Of a stretch of 64,000 nucleotides of DNA, positions 42,948-53,026 are shown one piece after another. The notes under the pieces were generated by a model that had not been told where the DNA came from, searched no databases, and worked only from the letters and a program-made list of their open reading frames with translations. This DNA comes from VBAS01 sp964581455 (GTDB lineage: Bacteria > Bacteroidota > Bacteroidia > Chitinophagales > Chitinophagaceae): NCBI GenBank assembly GCA_964581455.1, contig CAZOOT010000002.1, forward strand, positions 16,178-80,177, in the 5' to 3' direction. Each line of letters begins with the position of its first letter. Positions within the stretch are counted from its first letter, which is position 1. The translations under genes were made by a program, and so were the position numbers.

Positions 42948-45900
42948 AAACTCTAAAATGCTACATAGGAAAAAAAATACAGTTCACTTCAAATTTTATA
43001 GCTGCACTGATAAGTATTGCAACAATTTCATTTTTGAGTTGTACCAGTGGAAATAAAAAACCGGCAGATTCAACAGGGCCCGTTTTTAAAAAAATATCAT
43101 CTTCCCAAAGTGGTATTACATTCAGAAATATTGTAGAGGAGAATTACGAAAAAAACTTTTTTGACAAGTTTGCCTATGTATATAATGGTGGTGGTGTGGC
43201 TATCGGTGATTTTAATAATGATGGATTACAGGATATTTATTTTACCGGAAATGATGTTTTAAATAAATTATATATCAATGAAGGTAATTTTAAGTTTAAA
43301 GACATTACTCAGTCGGCAGGAGTAGATGGTGGCAAAGGATGGGATAATGGTGTAACTGTAGTTGATATTAATAATGACGGATGGCAGGACATATATATCT
43401 GCAAAGGAGGTTTTGGAGAAACTGAACTTGAACGAACGAATCTTTTATATATAAATCAGGGTGATCTCACTTTTAAAGAGCAAGCAAAAGAATATGGTCT
43501 CGATGAAAAAGGGTTTTCCATGCATGCTGCTTTTTTTGATATGGATAATGATAATGATCTCGATGTATATATAACTAACCGCCCCGATTCTTTCTTTCTT
43601 GGTTTATCAAAAATGGTTTCCGGAAAAAGAAATCCACCGGATGTAGCCAGGGATAAATTATACAGAAACGATAATAATAAATTTACAGAAACAGGAAAAA
43701 AAGCAGGTATAACCAACAACTTTGGTTATGCTTTGGCAGTGGTAATTGCTGATCTTAATGAAGACGGGTATCAGGATATTTTTGTTTCCAACGACTATGC
43801 AGATAATGATTACATGTACATCAACCAGAAGAACGGAACATTCATAGATGAAATTAAAAAGACCACAAATCATATTTCTTTATTCTCTATGGGTGCAGAT
43901 ATAGCCGATATCAATAATGACGGGCTGGAAGATATTTTTGTTACGGAGATGCTTCCTGAAAATTATAAAAGATCAAAAGTGTCTATGCCGAGAATGGATG
44001 TACAGGGATTCTATGCCATTGTTGACAGTGGTTTTCAAAAACAGTATATGCACAATGCGCTGCATCTCAACCAGGGCAATATGTTCTTTAGCGATGTTTC
44101 GCAAATGGCTGGTGTATCTAAAACAGAATGGAGCTGGAGTACTTTGATCAGCGATTTTGATAACGATGGGCAGCGGGACATTTTTGTAGCCAATGGTTAC
44201 CGGCGTGATGTGTTCGATGGAGATATTGATCAGAAATTAAGGCAGCACATGCAGGCCAGTGCTTCAAAATATGCTACAACAGAGGAATATTTTTCTAAAG
44301 GGTTCAAGGATTTTATTGAATTGTATGATCCGATTAAAGTAAGAAACTACCTGTTTAAAAATAAAGGTGATCTGAAGTTTGAGAATGTTTCAGAAACCTG
44401 GGGCTTTACTGACAGTACTTTTTCCAATGGTGCGGCAGTTGCTGATTTTGATAATGATGGTGATCTGGACCTGGTGATCAATAACCTGGATGAGGAAGCT
44501 TTGATGTATGAAAACCTTACAAATAAAAAGAATAATTATCTGAGAATAAAACTGGATGGATTGGAAAAAAATAAAGATGGAATTGGCGCAAAAATTTCTT
44601 TGTATTATGACGGTAAAATGCAGCAATTCTTTCAGCAAAAAACGGTTAGAGGTTATCTTTCTTCCAATGAACCCATCGTTCATTTTGGTTTAGGGAAAAC
44701 AGAAAAGATTGACAGTATTGTGATTGTTTGGCCCGATACAAAAGAAAATGTTTTAAGAGATATACCGGTAAACCAGGTTGTAAATGTAAATTATCGTGAA
44801 GCTGTTCAGCAGACTATAAATCGAAGACCTGTTTTTCTACCGCTGTTTACCGAATCAACATACCAGTTATTGTCCCAACCATTTTTGCATAAAGAAAATG
44901 AATACGACGAATATATAGACCAGGTACTATTGCCACATGAATTTTCAAAAAACGGTCCTTTTATTTCTACAGGTGATGTAAATGGAGATGCTGAGGAAGA
45001 CTTTTATATTGGCGGGGCTAAGAATCAATCCGGCAGTTTATATCTTCAGCTACATGGAAAATTTATCAGGAAAGAGATCCCTGCGTTTTCTGAAGATAAA
45101 AGATATGAAGACATGGGTACATTGTTCTTTGATGCAGACAATGACGGGGACCTTGATCTCTATGTAGTCAGCGGAGGCAGTGAATTCAATGAGGGATCTG
45201 AAATGTACCAGGACAGGCTTTATCTGAATGACGGGAAAGGCAATTTTACCAAGTCTGATAAATTACCCCCAACAGCAAGCAGTGGCTCCTGCATTGCTGC
45301 TTTTGATTTTGATGGCGATGGTGACATAGATATATTCAGGGGCGGAGAAGTGGTAGCACATAAATATCCTCAAGCTCCGCAGAGCTATTTATTATTAAAC
45401 GAGAATGGAAAATTTATTGATAAAACAATAACGATATGTTCTGATCTGGATAGAATTGGAATGGTGAAATCGGCGGTTTGGGTTGACCTTAATGGCGACA
45501 GAAAATCTGAATTGATAATAGCTGGTGAATGGATGCCGGTAAAAGTATTTGAATATGCCAATGGAAAAATGAAAGACGTTTCTTCAGCATATGGCTTTCA
45601 GAATACAGAGGGCTGGTGGAATAAATTAATTGCTGATGATATTGATGGTGATGGTGATATTGACATTATTGCTGGTAACCTGGGAGAGAATTATAAGTTT
45701 TCAGCCAGTAAAGAAAAGCCCTTTGAAGTTTATGCAAAGGATTTTGATAACAATGGCACCAATGATATTTTCCTGGCGAAACACCTGAATGGAATAATGG
45801 TACCTATTCGCGGCAGGGAATGTACCTCTCAGCAATGCCCGATGATTGCCCAGCGGTTTGCCACTTATTTATCTTTTGCAGAAAGTGATTTGAAGGGAAT

Positions 45901-46324
45901 TCTGGGAAAGGATATGGAGAACGCTTTGCATTATAAGGCACATCTTTTTTCCAGTGTAATTCTATTGAATGATAACGGAAAATTTTCCTTTAAAAAATTA
46001 CCATCAGAAGCACAGCTGTCAACTTTAAATGGAATTATAGTAGATGATTTTGACGGCGATGGCAAAAAGGATTTACTGATAGCAGGAAACAAATTTGACA
46101 TTGAAGTAGAAACGACCCCTGCAGATGCATCGCCGGGTTTCTTTTTAAAAGGATCAGGGGATGGTAATTTCAAAAGTTATAAACCTTTAGAAAGCGGGTT
46201 TTTTGTTCCTTACAATGTAAAAGATATACAATTAATAAAAACAAGGTCAGGCCAGGCAATATTAGTCAGTTCAAATAATGATATACTTCGTGTGTTTGAG
46301 ATGAAGAATAAAAAAGCCGGTTAG
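42944..46324 (+). CDS. FG-GAP/VCBS-repeat lipoprotein with ASPIC/UnbV domain
   Basis: An 1126-residue protein with a lipoprotein leader (TISFLSCTSGN, Cys at about residue 30). It contains at least fourteen integrin-like calcium-binding repeats of the form DxNxDGxxD, for example GDFNNDGLQDIYF, DIDGDGDIDIIAGN and DFDGDGKKDLLIAGN. Seven precede and seven follow a central ASPIC/UnbV domain (about 530-630, with GIGAKISLYYDGK and VHFGLGKTEKIDSIVIVWPD). Such proteins are surface propeller lipoproteins often found beside SusCD pairs; carbohydrate or protein binding is presumed and no catalytic activity is established. Its start overlaps the haloperoxidase-like gene by four bases, and the next gene starts 8 bases after its stop. 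Confidence 0.87.
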   Translation: MKTLKCYIGKKIQFTSNFIAALISIATISFLSCTSGNKKPADSTGPVFKKISSSQSGITFRNIVEENYEKNFFDKFAYVYNGGGVAIGDFNNDGLQDIYFTGNDVLNKLYINEGNFKFKDITQSAGVDGGKGWDNGVTVVDINNDGWQDIYICKGGFGETELERTNLLYINQGDLTFKEQAKEYGLDEKGFSMHAAFFDMDNDNDLDVYITNRPDSFFLGLSKMVSGKRNPPDVARDKLYRNDNNKFTETGKKAGITNNFGYALAVVIADLNEDGYQDIFVSNDYADNDYMYINQKNGTFIDEIKKTTNHISLFSMGADIADINNDGLEDIFVTEMLPENYKRSKVSMPRMDVQGFYAIVDSGFQKQYMHNALHLNQGNMFFSDVSQMAGVSKTEWSWSTLISDFDNDGQRDIFVANGYRRDVFDGDIDQKLRQHMQASASKYATTEEYFSKGFKDFIELYDPIKVRNYLFKNKGDLKFENVSETWGFTDSTFSNGAAVADFDNDGDLDLVINNLDEEALMYENLTNKKNNYLRIKLDGLEKNKDGIGAKISLYYDGKMQQFFQQKTVRGYLSSNEPIVHFGLGKTEKIDSIVIVWPDTKENVLRDIPVNQVVNVNYREAVQQTINRRPVFLPLFTESTYQLLSQPFLHKENEYDEYIDQVLLPHEFSKNGPFISTGDVNGDAEEDFYIGGAKNQSGSLYLQLHGKFIRKEIPAFSEDKRYEDMGTLFFDADNDGDLDLYVVSGGSEFNEGSEMYQDRLYLNDGKGNFTKSDKLPPTASSGSCIAAFDFDGDGDIDIFRGGEVVAHKYPQAPQSYLLLNENGKFIDKTITICSDLDRIGMVKSAVWVDLNGDRKSELIIAGEWMPVKVFEYANGKMKDVSSAYGFQNTEGWWNKLIADDIDGDGDIDIIAGNLGENYKFSASKEKPFEVYAKDFDNNGTNDIFLAKHLNGIMVPIRGRECTSQQCPMIAQRFATYLSFAESDLKGILGKDMENALHYKAHLFSSVILLNDNGKFSFKKLPSEAQLSTLNGIIVDDFDGDGKKDLLIAGNKFDIEVETTPADASPGFFLKGSGDGNFKSYKPLESGFFVPYNVKDIQLIKTRSGQAILVSSNNDILRVFEMKNKKAG

Positions 46325-46332
46325 GTTCATAC

Positions 46333-48435
46333 ATGGTAATAAGAAGTCATAGCATTAATATTTTTCTGTTTTCAATAGTAGCATTGCTGGTTTTTCATTC
46401 TTGTAAAAGCAATGAAAAATTAAACAGGTTATCTGCTGCTTCCAGCCCCTACCTGATGCAGCATGCCGACAACCCTGTGGATTGGTATGAGTGGGGCGAT
46501 GAAGCAATTGCTAAAGCAAAAGAAGAAAACAAACCCATTCTTGTCAGCGTGGGTTATGCATCCTGTCATTGGTGTCATGTGATGGAAGAAGAATCTTTCA
46601 TGGATACGACAGTGGCCCGGATCATGAATGAGAATTTTATCAATATCAAAGTAGACAGAGAAGAAAGGCCCGATATAGATAATATTTATATGAATGCATG
46701 CCAGTTTGTTTCCGGTGAAAGTTGCGGATGGCCTTTAAATGCTTTTGCATTGCCCGACGGTAAACCTTTTTTTGCAGGAACTTATTATCCAAAAGAAAAC
46801 TGGATGAAACTTTTAAAGCAGGTTGCAGATGCCTATCGTAACCAGAATCAAAAAGTTTTGTTACAGGCCGATGCATTGACAAACGAAATTCGAAATGCGG
46901 ATCTTGATTTTATTAAAGCAGGAGAAGGATCTGCAATAGCTGATAAAACTATTTATAAAAATTTCTTTGATAGCCTTTATACGCAAATAGATTATATCAA
47001 CGGCGGTTTATCAGGCAATCAAAAATTTCCCATGCCTTCAGTCTGGGAATTCATGCTTCAATACAATTATTTTAGCAGGGACAGTAATGCTATCGGGGCA
47101 GTGAACAAAACGCTTACCGAAATGGCAATGGGGGGAATTTATGACCAGATCGGCGGCGGCTTTGCCCGTTATTCAACGGATCATTTATGGCGAATTCCTC
47201 ATTTTGAAAAAATGCTTTATGATAACGGGCAATTAATAAGCCTCTATGCCCATGCCTATCAGGTAACAAAAAATGATCTGTATAAAAAAGTTGTTGAAGA
47301 GACCGCTTCATTTATCGAAAGAGATCTTACTTCGCCAGGGGGTGGTTTTTTTAGTTCATTGAATGCAGTAACAGAAGATGGGGAAGGCGAGTTTTATGCA
47401 TGGACTTATAATGATATGAAGAAAATTCTGGGTGATAAAAAAGCAGAATTGATCACAGAATATTTTAATGTTTTTCCAAAAGGCAATTGGAAAGAGACGA
47501 AGAGTATTTTATATGTTTCAAACTCATCAGAAAAGTTTTCGCTTGCTAAAAACATTTCTGATAAAGATTTCAAGGAGATGTTGGCAATGTCAAAGAGCAT
47601 GTTACTGAAAGAAAGGAATAAAAGGATCAAGCCTTCAGTAGATTTTAAAATACTGACTTCCTGGAATGCCATTATGCTAAAAGGCTATTTGGATGCATAT
47701 ACGGCTATCGGGGATGAAGAATATATAATCAGTGCTTTAAAGAATGCGAAATTTCTTGAGGATAATATGATTCGGGAAGATGGTCAATTGTGGCGAAACT
47801 ATACAACGGGGAAAGCTTCAGTTGATGGTTTTCTTGATGATTATTCATTAACTGCAAAAGCATTTATCCGATTATACCAGGTTACGTTTGATATGCATTG
47901 GCTGCTGCTATCTAAAAGAATTACAGAGTACGCAATAAAAAATTTTTATGACCAGGAACAGGGATTGTTTTTTTACACAAACATTAGTTCGAAAGATATT
48001 TTATTGAGAAAGATGGAGCTCCAGGATCATGTAATCCCTTCTTCCAATTCTGTAATGGCAGAAGTATTATTCAATCTTTCTGTTTATTTTGAGAATGATG
48101 ATTATCTTGAAAAAGTTAAATCGATGGTTTCAAAATTCTCAGGCAAAACTAAAAGAGAATCTCCTTTTTATACCCAATGGTATTATGTATCAGGATTACT
48201 GGCAATCGGCATAAATGAAGTGGCAATTATGGGAAAAGATGCTATTAAAAAAAATATTGAGTTACAGAAAAACTATTTGCCGGGGGTTTTATATATGGGC
48301 TCTGTAAAATCAGAAGACCTCCCTTTGCTTGAGAATAAAATGCCGGCAGACAGGACACTGATTTATGTTTGTACGAACAGAGTTTGTAAAATGCCGGTTG
48401 AGGATTTTGAAAAAGCATTAAAGCTGATTAATTAA
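46333..48435 (+). CDS. DUF255 (YyaL/SPATA20-like) thioredoxin-domain lipoprotein
   Basis: A 700-residue protein with a lipoprotein leader (ALLVFHSCKSNEK, Cys at about residue 25). The thioredoxin-like DUF255 domain follows directly: SPYLMQHADNPVDWYEWG, ILVSVGYASCHWCHVMEEESF with the CxxC pair, and IKVDREERPDID. The remainder forms an (alpha/alpha)6-barrel typical of YyaL and human SPATA20 (for example GGIYDQIGGGFARYSTD, HFEKMLYDNGQL). Most family members are cytoplasmic, so a lipidated version is unusual and would sit in the oxidising envelope. Its role is unknown; a sugar-epimerase-like barrel with a redox domain is all the sequence shows. Confidence 0.85.
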   Translation: MVIRSHSINIFLFSIVALLVFHSCKSNEKLNRLSAASSPYLMQHADNPVDWYEWGDEAIAKAKEENKPILVSVGYASCHWCHVMEEESFMDTTVARIMNENFINIKVDREERPDIDNIYMNACQFVSGESCGWPLNAFALPDGKPFFAGTYYPKENWMKLLKQVADAYRNQNQKVLLQADALTNEIRNADLDFIKAGEGSAIADKTIYKNFFDSLYTQIDYINGGLSGNQKFPMPSVWEFMLQYNYFSRDSNAIGAVNKTLTEMAMGGIYDQIGGGFARYSTDHLWRIPHFEKMLYDNGQLISLYAHAYQVTKNDLYKKVVEETASFIERDLTSPGGGFFSSLNAVTEDGEGEFYAWTYNDMKKILGDKKAELITEYFNVFPKGNWKETKSILYVSNSSEKFSLAKNISDKDFKEMLAMSKSMLLKERNKRIKPSVDFKILTSWNAIMLKGYLDAYTAIGDEEYIISALKNAKFLEDNMIREDGQLWRNYTTGKASVDGFLDDYSLTAKAFIRLYQVTFDMHWLLLSKRITEYAIKNFYDQEQGLFFYTNISSKDILLRKMELQDHVIPSSNSVMAEVLFNLSVYFENDDYLEKVKSMVSKFSGKTKRESPFYTQWYYVSGLLAIGINEVAIMGKDAIKKNIELQKNYLPGVLYMGSVKSEDLPLLENKMPADRTLIYVCTNRVCKMPVEDFEKALKLIN

Positions 48436-48459
48436 AAAAACAAAGAGAATAAAATTTGA

Positions 48460-49938
48460 ATGTTATTATTGGGAATTGATATTGGCACTTCTTCAATCAA
48501 GGTTTCTGTATTAGATGCTACTTCACAGCATTGTATTGCATCTGCACAGTACCCCGAATCTGAATCAGGGATCATATCACTTAACCCGGGCTGGGCTGAA
48601 CAATCACCGGAAATGTGGTGGGAGCATGTTCAGCTGGCCATTTTAAAACTACATGCTCAGCGAAAATATAATCCGAATGAAATTGCAGCAATAGGCATCG
48701 CTTACCAGATGCATGGCCTGGTGATGGTTGATAAAGAAAAAAATGTTTTGCGAAACAGCATCATCTGGTGCGACAGTCGTGCAGTAGAGATCGGCGACAA
48801 AGCATTTGAAAAAATCGGCAAAGAAAAATGTTTGCTGCATTTATTGAATTCTCCCGGCAACTTCACTGCATCAAAACTTGCCTGGGTAAAACAAAATGAA
48901 CCGGACCTTTTTGCAAAAGCTGACAAAATAATGTTACCCGGCGATTTCATTGCCATGAAACTAACTGGTCATTCTACTATCAGTATTCCTGCATTGTCGG
49001 AAGGAGTGTTCTGGGATTTTCAGCAAAATGAATTATCAAGAGATGTTTTTGAAAACTATGGATTATCAATTTCATTAGTTCCTGAAATAAAAGAAGTATT
49101 TGAAGAGCATGGAAAAGTTTCTGCTTCAGTAGCCACTGCTTTATCATTGAAGGCTGGCATTCCTGTAACCTATAAAGCTGGTGACCAGCCAAACAATGCC
49201 TTATCATTAAATGTACTTCAACCCGGTGAAGTAGCAGCAACTGCAGGAACCAGCGGCGTTATATATGGTGTGAGTGATCAATTGACATATGACAATGAAT
49301 CTAGGGTTAACACATTTGCCCATGTAAATTATACAGAATCACAAAAAAGACTCGGTGTACTTTTATGTATCAATGGAACAGGTATTTTAAACAGATGGAT
49401 AAAAAATATGGCTGCTGATGAAATGAGTTATCAGCAAATGAATGAAGCTGCTAAAACGATTAAAGCCGGTAGTGATGGGTTAATGATTTTTCCATTTGGA
49501 AACGGCGCAGAAAGAATGCTCAACAACAGAACGGTTCAGGCTCATATTCACAATATTGATTTGAACAAGCATAATAAATCTCATTTATTCCGTGCTGCAC
49601 AGGAAGGCATCGCCTTCGCCTTCCGGTATGGAATTGATATTATGCGTCAAAATGGAATAGATCCACAGATAATAAGAGTTGGCAAGGCCAATATGTTTTT
49701 AAGTGAAGTTTTTACAGAAAGTTTTGTAAACACATTGAATGTACCTGTAGAAATGTACAACAATGATGGCAGTGTAGGAGCTGCTATCGGAGCAGGATTG
49801 GGAGCAAAAATATATTCCGGGCCAAAAGAAGCTTTCAGGAATTTCAATTGCCTGCAATTGGTAGAACCAAACAATCATAAAACATATAATGACTTATATA
49901 ACCGATGGCTGGAAGAATTACAAAAACACCTAAACTGA
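48460..49938 (+). CDS. xylB: Xylulokinase
   Basis: A 492-residue FGGY kinase without a leader. GIDIGTSSIK starts the ATP-binding half, YQMHGLVMVD (about 82-91) and WCDSRAVE (103-110) form the substrate site, the catalytic Asp242 lies in AGDQPNNAL, and TAGTSGVIYG and GAAIGAGLGA complete the fold. It phosphorylates D-xylulose to xylulose 5-phosphate in the cytoplasm. The gene order xylB-xylA-symporter, with gaps of 24 and 16 bases, is that of a xylose-use operon and settles the substrate within this broad family. Confidence 0.95.
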   Translation: MLLLGIDIGTSSIKVSVLDATSQHCIASAQYPESESGIISLNPGWAEQSPEMWWEHVQLAILKLHAQRKYNPNEIAAIGIAYQMHGLVMVDKEKNVLRNSIIWCDSRAVEIGDKAFEKIGKEKCLLHLLNSPGNFTASKLAWVKQNEPDLFAKADKIMLPGDFIAMKLTGHSTISIPALSEGVFWDFQQNELSRDVFENYGLSISLVPEIKEVFEEHGKVSASVATALSLKAGIPVTYKAGDQPNNALSLNVLQPGEVAATAGTSGVIYGVSDQLTYDNESRVNTFAHVNYTESQKRLGVLLCINGTGILNRWIKNMAADEMSYQQMNEAAKTIKAGSDGLMIFPFGNGAERMLNNRTVQAHIHNIDLNKHNKSHLFRAAQEGIAFAFRYGIDIMRQNGIDPQIIRVGKANMFLSEVFTESFVNTLNVPVEMYNNDGSVGAAIGAGLGAKIYSGPKEAFRNFNCLQLVEPNNHKTYNDLYNRWLEELQKHLN

Positions 49939-49962
49939 TTTAATAATTTAAAAACTTTTACT

Positions 49963-51291
49963 ATGTCAATATTAACCGGGAGCAAAGAATTTTTTAAAGG
50001 GATTGGCAAGATCGCCTATGAGGGTCTCCAATCAGACAATCCATTGGCATACCGCTGGTATGATGAAAACAAAGTGGTTGCCGGAAAAACGATGAAAGAA
50101 TATTTACGGTTTGCCTGCGCATACTGGCACAGCTTCTGCGGAAATGGTGCTGACCCATTTGGTGCCCCAACACACCCGCATCCATGGGATGTAAAAGCCG
50201 ATGCTGTAGAAAGAGCAAAAGATAAAGCCGATGCTGCATTTGAATTTATTACCAAACTTGGTTTACCGTATTACTGCTTTCATGATGTGGATGCCGTAGA
50301 TTATACAAACGATGTAAATGATAATGATAAAAGATTACATGCAATCGCTGCATATTTAAAAGAAAAACAAAAAGCCAGCGGCGTTAAATTATTATGGGGT
50401 ACTGCTAATTTGTTTTCTAACCCGAGATATATGAATGGTGCAGCCACTAACCCGGATTTTCATGTATTGACACATGGTGCTGCACAGGTAAAAGCAGCAT
50501 TGGATGCAACAATTTCCCTGGGCGGTGAAAATTATGTGTTTTGGGGTGGCCGCGAAGGCTACATGAGTTTGCTAAATACAAATATGAAAAGAGAGAAAGA
50601 TAATCTTGCCCGTTTTTTACATACAGCAAAAGATTATGGAAGACGCAATGGATTCAAGGGAAAATTCTTTATTGAACCAAAACCCTGTGAACCATCCAAA
50701 CATCAATATGATTATGATAGTGAAACTGTGATCGGATTTTTAAGACAGTATGACCTGCTAAATGATTTCTCATTAAACATAGAAGTTAACCATGCTACAT
50801 TGGCCGGACATACATTTACACATGAACTGCAGGTGGCAGCGGATTCAGGAATGCTTGGCAGTATAGATGCCAACCGCGGCGATTATCAAAACGGATGGGA
50901 TACTGATCAGTTTCCAAATGACATCAATGAATTGACAGAGGCGATGATCATCATTCTTGAAGCAGGTGGTTTCAAAGGCGGTGGTATCAATTTTGATGCA
51001 AAGATCAGGAGGAATTCTACCGACCCGGCAGATCTTTTCTATGCTCATATCGGTGGCATAGATACTTTTGCAAGAGCGTTGATCACTGCTGACAATATTT
51101 TACAAAAATCGGATTATAAAAAAATCAGGGCAGAACGATATGCGTCTTTTGACAATGGCAAAGGGAAAGAATATGTTGATGGTAAACTTTCACTGGAAGA
51201 TTTGAGAAATTTTGCTATTGAAAATGGAGAGCCAGCTGTAAAGAGTGGCAAACAGGAATACATGGAAAATATTATTAACCGTTTCATCTAA
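49963..51291 (+). CDS. xylA: Xylose isomerase
   Basis: A 442-residue class II xylose isomerase, the usual length. Key residues are His107 and Asp110 in CFHDVD (catalytic His and partner), VFWGGREGYMSLLNT (about 192-206), the metal-ligand Glu238 in FFIEPKPCEPSKHQYD, and IDANRGDYQNGWDTDQFP with further metal ligands. It converts D-xylose to D-xylulose in the cytoplasm, feeding XylB encoded just upstream. The symporter gene begins 16 bases after its stop. The sequence is complete and undisturbed. Confidence 0.97.
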   Translation: MSILTGSKEFFKGIGKIAYEGLQSDNPLAYRWYDENKVVAGKTMKEYLRFACAYWHSFCGNGADPFGAPTHPHPWDVKADAVERAKDKADAAFEFITKLGLPYYCFHDVDAVDYTNDVNDNDKRLHAIAAYLKEKQKASGVKLLWGTANLFSNPRYMNGAATNPDFHVLTHGAAQVKAALDATISLGGENYVFWGGREGYMSLLNTNMKREKDNLARFLHTAKDYGRRNGFKGKFFIEPKPCEPSKHQYDYDSETVIGFLRQYDLLNDFSLNIEVNHATLAGHTFTHELQVAADSGMLGSIDANRGDYQNGWDTDQFPNDINELTEAMIIILEAGGFKGGGINFDAKIRRNSTDPADLFYAHIGGIDTFARALITADNILQKSDYKKIRAERYASFDNGKGKEYVDGKLSLEDLRNFAIENGEPAVKSGKQEYMENIINRFI

Positions 51292-51307
51292 ACCAACATC
51301 AACTTTT

Positions 51308-52945
51308 ATGAACTCAACGCTGCAAACACTTGACTGGGTCGTACTCGGTGGCTATTTCGCCATATTACTGGGCATTGCCTGGTGGGTAATGAGACAAAAA
51401 AACAAAACAACCGAAGATTATTTTCTTGCAGGAAGAAATGTTGGATGGTTTGTGATCGGTGCATCCATCTTTGCTTCCAATATTGGTTCAGAACATGTGG
51501 TAGGATTGGCAGGTACCGGCGCCGAATCCGGTATGCCAATGGCGCATTACGAATTACATGCATGGATCGTGTTGCTACTTGGTTGGTTCTTTCTTCCGTT
51601 TTATATGCGAAGCGGCGCCTTTACCATGCCGGAGTTTCTGGAAAAAAGATTTGATTCCAGGTCCAGGTGGTTCCTTTCACTTTTTTCTATAGCAGGGTAT
51701 GTGCTTACAAAAGTTTCTGTAACCATTTATGCCGGTGGTATTGTTGTTTCCCAATTATTGGGAATAGGATTTTTTGAAGGAGCAATCGGAATTGTTATTG
51801 TTACAGGGTTGTATACAATTTTGGGAGGAATGCGGGCCGTTGTTTATACGGAAGCATTTCAAACGATTATTCTTTTAGTAGGAGCTGCTATCATTACGAT
51901 CCTGGGATTACAGGCAGTTGGTGGTTGGACTGAATTAAGGGCAACAGCCGGCAGCAGTCATTTTAATATGTGGCGTCCGGCATCTGATACAGAATTTCCA
52001 TGGACAGGTATGCTTTTTGGCGGAACCATCGTTGGTATCTGGTATTGGTGTACGGACCAGTATATCGTGCAAAGAACTTTAGCAGCACATAATATTAAGA
52101 TAGGAAGAAGAGGTGCCATCTTTGGTGCATACCTGAAGCTGACACCTATTTTTATTTTTCTTATTCCGGGTATCATTGCATTTGCTTTAAAGAAAAAAGG
52201 ACTTATTACATATGAAAGAAGTGATGAAGTATTTCCAACCATGGTTAAATTTTTATTACCGGTTGGATTAAAGGGATTGGTAGCAGGCGGATTGATGGCA
52301 GCATTGATGAGTTCGCTGGCTTCTGTTTTTAATTCAGCTTCTACTTTATTTACCGTTGATATATTTAAAAAAATGTATCCGGATACACCGGAAGAAAAAC
52401 TGGTAAAAACCGGACGGATTGCTACAGCAATTATTGTTGTACTGGGAATGGCCTGGATACCGATCATGCAAAAAATTGGCGGAGGTGTGTTGTACCAGTA
52501 CCTGCAAAGTGTACAGGCATATATCGCACCACCAATCACTGCTGTTTTTGTATTAGGAATATTATGGAAACGTGTAAATGCCAAAGGTGCTATTGCTACT
52601 CTCTTATTTGGATTATTAATGGCAACTGTCAGAATTGTATCAGAACTCATGTTTACTGAGGGAGGTAAACTAATTGACGGAGCCTCCGGTCCATTTGCTC
52701 AATTAGCAATGATCAACTTTGCACATATGGCTATCTATATGTTTATTGCTTGTGTTGTTGTTTGTTCTGTGGTAAGCCTGTATACCGATGCACCGGATTT
52801 TGAAAAGATAAAAGGGTTAACACTGGGAACTTTATCTGCAGAACAAAAGGCAGAAGCCAGAAAAAGTTACAGCACATGGGATGTGGTAGTATCCGTAGTT
52901 CTGGCAGCAATTGTCATCTCGGTATTGATTTATTTCAGGGGCTAA
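51308..52945 (+). CDS. Sodium:solute symporter (SGLT-like), probable xylose importer
   Basis: A 545-residue inner-membrane protein starting at the ATG at 51308; an earlier in-frame ATG at 51245 lies inside xylA and is not used. It has about 14 hydrophobic segments and the sodium:glucose-symporter pattern: EDYFLAGRNVGWFVIGASIFASNIGSEH, TMPEFLEKRF, and GGLMAALMSSLASVFNSASTLFT. This family co-transports sugars with sodium. Position directly after xylB and xylA makes xylose the probable substrate. A C-terminal insertion before the last helix (about 500-525, rich in Lys/Glu) is normal for the family. Confidence 0.92.
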   Translation: MNSTLQTLDWVVLGGYFAILLGIAWWVMRQKNKTTEDYFLAGRNVGWFVIGASIFASNIGSEHVVGLAGTGAESGMPMAHYELHAWIVLLLGWFFLPFYMRSGAFTMPEFLEKRFDSRSRWFLSLFSIAGYVLTKVSVTIYAGGIVVSQLLGIGFFEGAIGIVIVTGLYTILGGMRAVVYTEAFQTIILLVGAAIITILGLQAVGGWTELRATAGSSHFNMWRPASDTEFPWTGMLFGGTIVGIWYWCTDQYIVQRTLAAHNIKIGRRGAIFGAYLKLTPIFIFLIPGIIAFALKKKGLITYERSDEVFPTMVKFLLPVGLKGLVAGGLMAALMSSLASVFNSASTLFTVDIFKKMYPDTPEEKLVKTGRIATAIIVVLGMAWIPIMQKIGGGVLYQYLQSVQAYIAPPITAVFVLGILWKRVNAKGAIATLLFGLLMATVRIVSELMFTEGGKLIDGASGPFAQLAMINFAHMAIYMFIACVVVCSVVSLYTDAPDFEKIKGLTLGTLSAEQKAEARKSYSTWDVVVSVVLAAIVISVLIYFRG

Positions 52946-53026
52946 ATTTTTTTCAGATTGAAAAATAATGTATACCCGGATTAACCAGGTATCATTATCA
53001 ACACTGAAATTATTTTATACATAAAA

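Noticed and set aside
51245..51307. Upstream start for the symporter overlapping xylA by 47 bases
   Set aside because: The extra 21 residues are out-of-frame xylA sequence with no family match; the ATG at 51308 begins the normal first segment.
51958..52650. A 230-codon open frame opposite the sodium symporter
   Set aside because: It is the antisense of conserved membrane segments and matches no known family.
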